Origin: an uncultured Flavobacteriaceae bacterium
GTDB lineage: Bacteria > Bacteroidota > Bacteroidia > Flavobacteriales > Flavobacteriaceae
Reading direction: 5' to 3'
Assembly: GCA_943789455.1 (NCBI GenBank)
Contig: CALSUE010000002.1
Coordinates: 1-64,000 of the forward strand
Length of the DNA: 64,000 bases
The position numbers and the translations under genes are program-made. Positions 41,901 through 50,589 of the stretch are shown here, piece after piece (position 1 is the first letter of the stretch; each line of letters begins with the position of its first letter). The notes beneath the pieces were generated by a model, which saw nothing but the letters and a program-made list of their open reading frames with translations, was not told the origin of the DNA and ran no database searches.

Positions 41901-42068
41901 GTCAAAATCTGTCTGTGCTCCTGATGTTGTACCTTGAATAGTAACACTAACACCCGGCAGACTACCATCGGCATCAGTAACAACTCCTTTTACTGATTGT
42001 CCGTAAGAGATACTACCAATAAGTAGCATAAGAATCAATAAAGGTTTTTTAAGTAAACTATTTTTCAT
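38973..42068 (-). CDS. SusC/RagA family TonB-dependent receptor
   Basis: Carboxypeptidase-like [51 protein letters not shown] plug; C-terminal [15 protein letters not shown]. Confidence 0.96.
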   Translation of the reverse strand: [1031 protein letters not shown]

Positions 42069-42228
42069 AAAAGTTTAATTTTAATTAATAATGATTTGTT
42101 TTTAATTTTAATTTTTAGAGATTTTTTGCAAATTAACGCTTTTTTAACTAAATATTAAAAAAGTATTAATAAGTTTAGCAAATTAACATTTTTCTGAACT
42201 TAAAAAAAGAATAATGCAATAAAATAAT

Positions 42229-42242
42229 CGAAAACGTTTTCG
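42229..42242. promoter_or_regulatory. putative LacI-family operator upstream of susC
   Basis: Perfect 14-bp palindrome CGAAAACGTTTTCG with central CG, in a 310-bp non-coding gap. Confidence 0.65.
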
Positions 42243-42378
42243 CGACGTGTTATATCTTCATTTTTGAAAAAAAATTATTTAATGTGCTTAAAATCAATAT
42301 TTTATATATTATAGTGCAAAAATTTTTATTTCATAAAAAGCAAAAAAACTATTTTACTTCGTAAATATTGAGAAAATT

Positions 42379-43128
42379 TTATTTTAAAATCTTCTTAATC
42401 TTGATATTTCTGAAAGAAACTTGATCGCTATGGTCTTGAAGGCCTATGTGTCCTGTACTATATTTACCAAACCCCTCCCAGTCTTTGAATTTAGAATTAG
42501 CTACCATTTTTTCCCATTCAACTCCATGAAGCGGAAAAGATATTGTAGTTTTATTGTTCATAGTAACACGTGCTAAATTTGCTTTTTGATTTACCTCTAA
42601 AACACATTGATTCCATTCTCCCGCAGGGTATATATCTTCAGCTGGATAACCAATTAAATCATATAAAGATCCAGCCTTATGAATACCATTTCCAACAAAA
42701 GAATCTGGATGCTTTTCGTTGTCTAAAACTTGTATTTCTGGACCAGTCATATAGGCTTCTGAAAATTTTTCATCTTCATGTACCCCCCAAAAGATACCAC
42801 TATTACCTGCCTCTGATATTTTCCATTCCAATGACAAAATAAAATTTGTATATTTTTCTTTAGATATGATGTTCTTTCCCCCCTCTTTGCCTGGCGTGAA
42901 TACCATAGCACCATCTTGAATTGTCCATTCTGGATAAATATCATCGGATAAATAACCACGCCAATTCTCTAGTGAGGAACCATCAAATAAAAATATCCAG
43001 TCATTTTTATCCTTTACTTCAGTTGATGAAGTATTTTCCTGATTTACTTGATTGTTTGTTGATTTTTTTTCTGATTGATTACATGCTATTAAAAAACACA
43101 AACAAATTATTAATGTTATTCTTACCAT
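42379..43128 (-). CDS. DUF1080 lipoprotein (3-keto-disaccharide hydrolase / 3-keto-glucoside lyase-type domain)
   Basis: DWIFLFDGSSLENWRGYLSD..WTIQDGAMVFTPGKEGGKNIISKEKYTNFILSLEWKISEAGNSGIFWGVHE; lipobox LIACNQ. Confidence 0.9.
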   Translation of the reverse strand: MVRITLIICLCFLIACNQSEKKSTNNQVNQENTSSTEVKDKNDWIFLFDGSSLENWRGYLSDDIYPEWTIQDGAMVFTPGKEGGKNIISKEKYTNFILSLEWKISEAGNSGIFWGVHEDEKFSEAYMTGPEIQVLDNEKHPDSFVGNGIHKAGSLYDLIGYPAEDIYPAGEWNQCVLEVNQKANLARVTMNNKTTISFPLHGVEWEKMVANSKFKDWEGFGKYSTGHIGLQDHSDQVSFRNIKIKKILK

Positions 43129-43185
43129 TTTATTATAATTTAAATTCCTAATATCCTTTTTAATTGATTTTCATCTTTAGCTCCA

Positions 43186-44200
43186 TCACTTCCCTGCAAA
43201 ATCATCAAATCTTTTTGAGGTAGTTTCTATAATATGATTTTTTATAAAGCCTACACCTTCTTTGGCGCCTTGTTGCAGGGCTTTTTATCACACACTCCCA
43301 CTCTAATACTGCCCAAACGTCACAGCCATATTCTGTTAATTTAGAGAAAACTTGTTTAAAATCTACTTGACCATCTCCTGGAGAACGATATCTTCCAGCT
43401 CTATTTTTCCAATCATTATATCCTCCAAAAGTTCCTTTTTTCCCACTAGGATTAAACTCGGCATCTTTCACATGAAAAGCTTTTATGAATTGGTGGTAGT
43501 GATCTATATATTTTAAATAATCTAATTGTTGCAAAACGAAATGAGATGGATCATATAAAATATTAACTCTTTTGTGATTCCCTGTGGCTTCAAGAAATCT
43601 TTCAAAAGTATCTCCATCATGAATATCCTCAACTGGATGCACTTCGTAACAAACATCTACGCCTTGACTGTCAAATGTATTCAAAATAGGCAGCCATCTT
43701 GATGCCAATTCTTTAAATCCTGTTTCCACAAGTCCTTTAGGTTGTTGCGGCCAAGGATGAACCATAGGCCACAATAAAGAACCTGAAAAAGTAGCATGAG
43801 TTTTTAAGCCCAATCGTCTACTAACAATAGCAGCTTTTTTCATTTGATCAATAGCCCATTCAGTTCTTTTTTTTGGTTTTCCTTGTAACTCTTTTGGAAC
43901 AAATACATCAAACATCAAATCATGAGCAGAGTGAACCGCAACTAACTGCCCTTGAATATGAGTTGATAATTCTGTTATTTCTAAACCAAAAGAATTTATT
44001 TTTCCCTTAAACTCGTCGCAATAGGTTTGACTCTCAGATGCGATGTCTAAATCAATAATACTTTTATCTAATGTGGGTATTTGAACACCTATATAGCCAA
44101 GGCTACTTGCCCATTTACACAAACCTTCAAGAGAGTTGAATGGTGTTTTTTCATCCATAAATTGAGCTAAAAAAACTGCAGGTCCTTTAATTGTTTTCAT
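43186..44200 (-). CDS. TIM-barrel sugar phosphate isomerase/epimerase, C-terminus frameshifted at 43282-43286
   Basis: EVHPVEDIHDGDTFERFLEAT, NILYDPSHFVLQQLDYLKYID, WAVLEWEC; restored frame gives ALQQGAKEGVGFIKNHIIETTSKRFDDFAGK*. Confidence 0.88.
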
Positions 44201-44216
44201 GTTTTTATTTAAATAA

Positions 44217-45371
44217 TTATAATTTATAATTCTGGTCTATAGCCTCCCAAACATTTCCTTTTTTGTGAGATAAAATAGCTGTTTCTATAAAACTCATCCC
44301 TCTTACACCATCTGTAATAGTTGGAAACTCACCTTCATCATAAGGTTCATTGCAAATTGCTCTCGCTACACCTTTATAGATATTACCCATGGCATCAAAA
44401 ATTCCTTCTGGATGTCCTGGAGGTAATTTTGTGCCATCCAAAGATAGCTTACTGTTATATTCATGCCCTGGTTTTAATACTTGTAAGGGCTTACCCTCTT
44501 CCATTAAATACAGATAATTAGGATTTTCTTGCTCCCATTTAAGCCCTGCCTTATCACCGTAAACCTTTACTACAAAACTATTTTCTTCTCCCGTAGCAAT
44601 TTGACTTGCACAAATAACTCCTTTAACATTTTTTGAGCATCGAAGTAAAATCGTACCATCTACATCCATTTGATTGTCTTCATAAACGTGGTTTAAATCT
44701 GCAAGAATATTTTCAATTTGAACCCCTGAAACATACTCTAACATATCAAATGCATGAGTTCCAATATCTCCAATGCAACAACTTATTCCTGATTTTTCCG
44801 GATTTAACCGCCAAGTTGTTTTTCGCTTCTCCACATCATGTATTAATGGGTTGATCCAACCCTGGTAATATTGAGCATCAACTTTTTGAACCTTTCCTAT
44901 AGCACCACTACGAATCATTTCACGCATTTGACGAATCATAGGATAACCAGTATAGGTATAGGTGACCGCAAAAACTGTTTGCTTTTCTTTAAGAATCGTG
45001 TAAAGTTCTTTTGCTTCTTGTAAAGTTGTTGTTAGTGGTTTTTCACAAATAATATGAAATCCATTTTCCAATAATGTTTTTGCCATAGGAAAATGCAAGA
45101 AATTAGGAGTTAATATTGAAACCACTTGCATTCTTTGCGCTTCAGGTAATCGAAGCTCTTCTTCAATTAAGGTATCAACGTCTTTATATATTCTATTGGT
45201 TGGTAATCCTATTTTAGTTGCAAATTCAATATTTTCATCCCAACTAGGGTTAAAGACCCCTCCAACAATTTGATATCTATCAAACATTGAAGAAGCTATT
45301 CTGTGTAAAACTCCAATTAAAGAATTACCTCCACCTCCAAGTATACCTAATCTTAATTTAGAACTACTCAT
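44217..45371 (-). CDS. Gfo/Idh/MocA family oxidoreductase
   Basis: LRLGILGGGGNSLIGVLHR nucleotide-binding N-terminus; HIICEKPLTTTLQEAKEL. Confidence 0.92.
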   Translation of the reverse strand: MSSSKLRLGILGGGGNSLIGVLHRIASSMFDRYQIVGGVFNPSWDENIEFATKIGLPTNRIYKDVDTLIEEELRLPEAQRMQVVSILTPNFLHFPMAKTLLENGFHIICEKPLTTTLQEAKELYTILKEKQTVFAVTYTYTGYPMIRQMREMIRSGAIGKVQKVDAQYYQGWINPLIHDVEKRKTTWRLNPEKSGISCCIGDIGTHAFDMLEYVSGVQIENILADLNHVYEDNQMDVDGTILLRCSKNVKGVICASQIATGEENSFVVKVYGDKAGLKWEQENPNYLYLMEEGKPLQVLKPGHEYNSKLSLDGTKLPPGHPEGIFDAMGNIYKGVARAICNEPYDEGEFPTITDGVRGMSFIETAILSHKKGNVWEAIDQNYKL

Positions 45372-45378
45372 TACTTTT

Positions 45379-46608
45379 TTATGATTTATATTCTACTTTT
45401 TCATTTTTGAATAATAGTGCAAAAATTACCATTACTACCACTGCAAATACTGCAGGAAATATCCATATCTCTTGCCATCCGTGAGCACCACCTGCTAGTA
45501 AATTCTTGTCAACAACTTTACCTGCAATCCAGAAGCCAACCAACATTCCAACTCCATAAGTTGCTAATGTTATTAAGCCCTGTGCAGCACTTTTAACTTT
45601 TTCTCCCGCTTTGGAGTCTGTATAAATTTGACCAGACACAAAAAAGAAATCATAACAAATACCATGTAAGGCTATTCCAGTAATAATCATAAAAAATAGA
45701 TCCCCGTTGTTACCATAAGAAAAAAGAAGATATCTGACTACCCAGGCTAACATTCCAAAAAGAATTGTCTTTTTAAAGCCAAACTTTTTGAAGAAAAAGG
45801 GCAATAACAACATAAAGGCTACCTCAGATATTTGACCTAAAGAAGCCCATGCCGTAGAATTTTCTACCTGATATTCTGTTAAAAAAGGACTGATATTTTG
45901 ATAATAAAATGCTAAAGGAATACAAATTAAAACTGAGGATATAAAAAACACTAAAAAGTTTCGATCATTTAATAATTTTAAAGCATCTAAACCTAAAATA
46001 TCTTTTAGGGTAACATTATCACCCTTAGCTACTGAGGGTGGCGTCTTTGGCAAAGTAAAACTAAAGACTCCAAGTACTAAAGATGCTAAAGCAACCATAA
46101 TAAATGTATTTGACAACATGCCTTGACTAATATTTTCAATAGAATCCCATTTGAATAGAAAACTAATAGCTAAGCCAGCTAAAATCCATCCTACTGTACC
46201 CCATACCCTAACCAAAGGAAATTGTTTTGCAGGATCAGACATTTGATTGAAAGAAACCGAATTCACCAGTGCCAAAGTTGGCATATAAGCAATCATATAC
46301 CCCAATACATAAGGATAAAATACAGAAAATTCTGTAGACTGAGACATGAAATACATAAGAACCGCACCCAGTAAATGAAGTACTCCTAGAATTTTCTCAG
46401 CATTGAAGAAACGATCAGCAATTAATCCTATAATAAAAGGCGCAATAATAGCTCCCCAAGACTGAGTAGAATAAGCCATAGCCGTTTCTCCTCCTGAAGC
46501 CCCTAGATTACTTCCTAAAAAAGTACCCATAGTTACAAACCAGCCTCCCCAAATAAAGAATTCAAGAAACATCATTAATGACAATTGAAATTGAATTGAT
46601 TTTTTCAT
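45379..46608 (-). CDS. MFS transporter (nucleoside permease NupG-like)
   Basis: QFQLSLMMFLEFFIWGGWFVTMGTFLGSNL..GAIIAPFIIGLIADRFFNAEKILG. Confidence 0.87.
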   Translation of the reverse strand: MKKSIQFQLSLMMFLEFFIWGGWFVTMGTFLGSNLGASGGETAMAYSTQSWGAIIAPFIIGLIADRFFNAEKILGVLHLLGAVLMYFMSQSTEFSVFYPYVLGYMIAYMPTLALVNSVSFNQMSDPAKQFPLVRVWGTVGWILAGLAISFLFKWDSIENISQGMLSNTFIMVALASLVLGVFSFTLPKTPPSVAKGDNVTLKDILGLDALKLLNDRNFLVFFISSVLICIPLAFYYQNISPFLTEYQVENSTAWASLGQISEVAFMLLLPFFFKKFGFKKTILFGMLAWVVRYLLFSYGNNGDLFFMIITGIALHGICYDFFFVSGQIYTDSKAGEKVKSAAQGLITLATYGVGMLVGFWIAGKVVDKNLLAGGAHGWQEIWIFPAVFAVVVMVIFALLFKNEKVEYKS

Positions 46609-46646
46609 AATAGTATAGGTTAAATCATTAAATTATTTGATTGTAA

Positions 46647-47630
46647 TTATTTCAGTTTAGTACTTGCCGATAATAATAAATCTTTAGTGGCCTCAATTCC
46701 TGCTTTTTCATCCAATACATCTCCTTCATATTCAACTCCAACAAATCCTGTATATCCAGCATCTTTAACTATTTGCAACATTTTAACGAAATCTATTGTG
46801 GTTTCATTACCATTCTCATCAAAATTATACGATTTGGCACTTACTGCCATTGCTGCAGGCATCATCATTTTTGTGCCTTGGTATTTGTCAGGGTAAACTT
46901 CAGCGCAATCTCCCCATTTTTCATTTATAGCCGTTCGTTTCACACACCAATTGCCAAAATCAGGAAGTGTTCCACAGTTTTTCATATTTACGTCTTTAAT
47001 AGCGGACATTAAAGCCACAGGATTAGAAGACAACCACCCATGATTTTCACATAGGATATTAATGTTTTTTGTTGCAGCATATTCAGATAGCTTTTTCAAA
47101 CCGTCTACAACAGTAGTTTTCCAAATTTCTGGATCATTAGTTCCAAAAGTATTTACACGAATTGAGTGACAGCCTAATTTTGCTGCAGCATCAACCCATT
47201 TTTTATGATTTTCTACTGCCTGATTTCTTTTATTTTCATCTGGATCAGCCAAATCACCTTCATCATCAACCATAATTAAAACATTTTGTATTTTTTCTTT
47301 TTCACTTAGGGTTTTTAGCGAATCTATAACAACATCAAATCCTAACTTTTCAACTTCAAACTTATACAATTGGCTCACATACTCTAATCCTTCAAAACCC
47401 ATTTCTTTTGCCTGAGAAGCAAAATGAAACGGTGATTTTTTTTCAGTTCTTACATATTGGTTTAATGACCACTGCGCTAAAGAAAGTTTAAAAAACGGAT
47501 CTCCTTTAGTTACTGATACTGTTGTGGAAGCAACTTCTTTATTTATGTCTTTCTTGCAACTAGAGATTATTGTAGATAAAAAAATTATTGAAATAAAAAA
47601 TAGTGCTTTTGAAATAATAGTTAATTTCAT
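46647..47630 (-). CDS. exported TIM-barrel sugar isomerase/epimerase
   Basis: Lipobox TIISSCKK; FKLSLAQWSLN; LCENHGWLSSNP; LPDFGNWC; GYTGFVGVEYEGD. Confidence 0.87.
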   Translation of the reverse strand: MKLTIISKALFFISIIFLSTIISSCKKDINKEVASTTVSVTKGDPFFKLSLAQWSLNQYVRTEKKSPFHFASQAKEMGFEGLEYVSQLYKFEVEKLGFDVVIDSLKTLSEKEKIQNVLIMVDDEGDLADPDENKRNQAVENHKKWVDAAAKLGCHSIRVNTFGTNDPEIWKTTVVDGLKKLSEYAATKNINILCENHGWLSSNPVALMSAIKDVNMKNCGTLPDFGNWCVKRTAINEKWGDCAEVYPDKYQGTKMMMPAAMAVSAKSYNFDENGNETTIDFVKMLQIVKDAGYTGFVGVEYEGDVLDEKAGIEATKDLLLSASTKLK

Positions 47631-47688
47631 TTTAATCTGATTTTTATTATTCTGTAAGTTGAAAGTATAACATAGACCTTAAAACTAT

Positions 47689-47722
47689 GTGTATAATTGT
47701 TCAGTGAAAAAATTTGAACAAA
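47689..47722 (-). promoter_or_regulatory. putative AraC-type operator, copy 2 (upstream of the isomerase/MFS/Gfo-Idh operon)
   Basis: GTGTATAATTGTTCAGTGAAAAAATTTGAACAAA; perfect 7-bp inverted repeat TTGTTCA-N11-TGAACAA. Confidence 0.68.
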
Positions 47723-47724
47723 TT

Positions 47725-48774
47725 CTAAACATAGTTTAAGATTCGTTTTCTAAACTCTACAGGTGTACATTTTTCATGTTTTTTAAACATTGTGGCAAAG
47801 TATTGACTTGTAGAAAATCCACAGAGGTAAGCTACATCGGAGATATTCATTTCCAATTGATCTAGCAATATTTTCTTTGACATTTCTAATCTTTTTAACA
47901 TTAAATATTTCATGGGTGTTAAGTTTGTCAATTGCCTACAGTGAAAGGTAAAGCGCGTTAGACCAACCCCAGATGATTTTGCCATTTTTTCAACTGTCCA
48001 ACTTTCAGAAAGATTCATATCTAATTCTTTTAAAAATAACTGAACACTTCTTGAACTATTCATTAATTTTTCATCCAACTGAACTTCTTCAATAACCAAT
48101 AAATCAAGAAGAAGTAGAAGTAAATTATTTACTAATAATCTTATTTTAGAGGCATTACTACCCTCAAAATCTTTATCTACCGCCTTTCCAATTTTTTGAA
48201 AACAATCTAAAATACGTTTGTCTGCTTTCCAACACACTTTTTCATTTTGCCGTAAAATATTTGTTAGTTTCTCTAAGTCTGTTGGTGCTAATATTATCCA
48301 ATCTGGCCATGACCAATTCTGATGTGGTCTTCTAACATCTAAATCTAATATAATCCAGTAAAACTTTCCCATTCCTATAAAAGGGCCTCCTACCTTATGA
48401 ACTTCCCAAGGCCTAGTAATTGTCAAATTATTTGGTAATAATTCTAACTCTTGACTTTCTTGAGAATAAGGCATTGATCCTGACTCTAAAAAATGAATTT
48501 CTATGCCTTCATTCCTATGCCAATCTAACCCCCAATCTTGTGGCTCATTTGCATCCCAGTACCCAATACTATTTAAACCAATAGTGTCTTGTGTTAGCCT
48601 ATTTCCAGGATAGGTATGCCTTGCTAAAGCATTAAATTTTAGTTTTTTTCTACTTACGGCATCTATTAAAGGAAGACAAGTGTCAGCATAATACTCTACT
48701 CCATCTTCTTTAAAAGGCAATATATTTTGTATATTTATTTTCACTGAAAAATTTTGAACATAATAAGATCGCAA
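47725..48774 (-). CDS. AraC family transcriptional regulator
   Basis: C-terminal HTH: ESWTVEKMAKSSGVGLTRFTFHCRQLTNLTPMKYLMLKRLEMSKKILLDQLEMNISDVAYLCGFSTSQYFATMFKKHEKCTPVEFRK; N-terminal cupin-like sensor. Start uncertain (in-frame GTG at 48744). Confidence 0.92.
   Translation of the reverse strand: MRSYYVQNFSVKINIQNILPFKEDGVEYYADTCLPLIDAVSRKKLKFNALARHTYPGNRLTQDTIGLNSIGYWDANEPQDWGLDWHRNEGIEIHFLESGSMPYSQESQELELLPNNLTITRPWEVHKVGGPFIGMGKFYWIILDLDVRRPHQNWSWPDWIILAPTDLEKLTNILRQNEKVCWKADKRILDCFQKIGKAVDKDFEGSNASKIRLLVNNLLLLLLDLLVIEEVQLDEKLMNSSRSVQLFLKELDMNLSESWTVEKMAKSSGVGLTRFTFHCRQLTNLTPMKYLMLKRLEMSKKILLDQLEMNISDVAYLCGFSTSQYFATMFKKHEKCTPVEFRKRILNYV
48729..48762 (-). promoter_or_regulatory. putative AraC-type operator, copy 3 (at the araC start)
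   Basis: GTATATTTATTTTCACTGAAAAATTTTGAACATA; 26/34 matches to copy 2 without gaps, same TTCA-N11-TGAA geometry. Confidence 0.45.
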
Positions 48775-48859
48775 ATTAATTAATTTGGCTTAGAAATGTG
48801 TAATTTTATAACAATATATTTCACAATATCATAAAAAAAAGTCTCAAAAATTATAATTA

Positions 48860-50578
48860 ATGAATAATAACATGGCAAAAACAGAAGATAACCTATTTGA
48901 TGCTATTGTAGTAGGAACAGGTATATCTGGAGGTTGGGCAGCAAAAGAACTTTGTGAGCAAGGCTTAAAAACATTGGTTCTTGAAAGAGGTAGAATGGTA
49001 AAGCACATCGAAGATTACACCACTGCACACCTTGACCCTTGGGACTTACCCAATGGAGGAAAAACTACACAAGAAATAATTGATCGGAAACCAAAACAAC
49101 ACCGAACTGGTTACACTACTAACCCGGCAAGAGAACATTTTTTTGTAGATGATGTTAAGCATCCATACAATGAAGTAAGGAGATTTGACTGGATGCGTGG
49201 TTATCATGTAGGCGGGCGTTCTCTGATGTGGGGGAGACAAAGTTACCGATTAAGTGATGTTGATTTCGAAGCCAACAAAAAAGAAGGGGTTGCGGTAGAT
49301 TGGCCAGTACGTTATAAAGACATAGAGCCTTGGTATGATAAAGTTGAAGAATATATTGGTGTTAGTGGGCAGAATTTAGGCTTGAAACATTTCCCAGACC
49401 AAAAGTTACTAAAACCTATGGATCTTAATTGTGTTGAAGAACATTTGCAAAATAAGATTTCAGAGAAATTTGACGATGATAGAGTATTAACCATTGGAAG
49501 AACAGCTCACATTACAGAAGGAACTAAAGAGGGTCTAGGTAGAGGTACCTGCCAATATAGAAGTAGATGTATGAGAGGATGCCCATATGGTGCATATTTT
49601 AGCAGTAACTCCTCTACACTTCCAGCCGCAGATGCTACAGGGAATATGACGTTAAGACCTAACTCTATTGTTCATGAAGTTATTTACGATGACACATCAA
49701 AAAAAGCTACAGGTGTCCGTATAATAGATGCAGAAACTAAAGAAACCATTACTTATAATGCTAAAGTCATTTTTTTATGTGCTTCTTCAATAGCCTCAGC
49801 TTCTATTCTGTTACAATCTAAATCTGAAAGATTTCCAAACGGATTAGGGAATGACAGTGGGGAATTAGGGCATAATATTATGGATCATCATTTCCATGTT
49901 GGTGCTACTGCAATAGCTGAAGGCTATGATGATAAATATGATAAAGGAAGAAGACCTAATGGTATTTATATTCCAAGATTTAGAAATCTAGGTGGGAATA
50001 CTAATATAAAAAGCTTTAAAAGAGGGTACGGATATCAAGGAGGAGCAAGTAGAGAAAGTGCGTCAGAATTGGTTGCAGAATTAAAATATGGACCGAAATT
50101 AGCAGAAGCTATTTTAAAACCTGGAGAATGGACCGTAAACTTATTAGCTTTTGGAGAAACTTTACCGGATCATAACAATAAGATGTATTTAGATGAAAGT
50201 AAAAAAGATGAATGGGGTTTGCCTACCGTAACATTTGATGCAGCTTTTGGAAAAAATGAATTTGAAATGAGAAAAGACATGCAAGCGCAAGCAAAAAAAA
50301 TGCTGGAAGCTGCAGGGTACAAAAATGTTGAAGGATATGACAACGGAGGAGAAGCCATGGGATTAGGAATTCATGAAATGGGAACGGCTAGAATGGGGAG
50401 AGACCCAAAAACATCTGTTTTAAATAAACATAATCAAATACATGCATGTAAAAATGTATACGTAACTGATGGAGCTTTTATGACCTCTTCAGGCTGTCAA
50501 AACCCTTCATTAACTTATATGGCTTTTACAGCCAGAGCTGCAAATCATGCCGCTAAAAACATTAAAAAGAACGCTTAA
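48860..50578 (+). CDS. GMC family oxidoreductase (sugar 3-dehydrogenase type, large subunit)
   Basis: FDAIVVGTGISGGWAAKELCEQGLKTLVLERG; GRSLMWGRQSYRLSD; C-terminal HEMGTARMGRDPKTSVLNKHNQIHACKNVYVTDGAFMTSSGCQNPSLTYMA. Confidence 0.93.
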   Translation: MNNNMAKTEDNLFDAIVVGTGISGGWAAKELCEQGLKTLVLERGRMVKHIEDYTTAHLDPWDLPNGGKTTQEIIDRKPKQHRTGYTTNPAREHFFVDDVKHPYNEVRRFDWMRGYHVGGRSLMWGRQSYRLSDVDFEANKKEGVAVDWPVRYKDIEPWYDKVEEYIGVSGQNLGLKHFPDQKLLKPMDLNCVEEHLQNKISEKFDDDRVLTIGRTAHITEGTKEGLGRGTCQYRSRCMRGCPYGAYFSSNSSTLPAADATGNMTLRPNSIVHEVIYDDTSKKATGVRIIDAETKETITYNAKVIFLCASSIASASILLQSKSERFPNGLGNDSGELGHNIMDHHFHVGATAIAEGYDDKYDKGRRPNGIYIPRFRNLGGNTNIKSFKRGYGYQGGASRESASELVAELKYGPKLAEAILKPGEWTVNLLAFGETLPDHNNKMYLDESKKDEWGLPTVTFDAAFGKNEFEMRKDMQAQAKKMLEAAGYKNVEGYDNGGEAMGLGIHEMGTARMGRDPKTSVLNKHNQIHACKNVYVTDGAFMTSSGCQNPSLTYMAFTARAANHAAKNIKKNA

Positions 50579-50589
50579 TAGATTGATAT

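Noticed and set aside
42245-42285. Possible fourth copy of the AraC motif upstream of susC (GTGTTATATCTTCATTTTTGAAAAAAAATTATTT)
   Set aside because: Superficial AT-rich resemblance; the TGAACA half-site and N11 spacing are absent.
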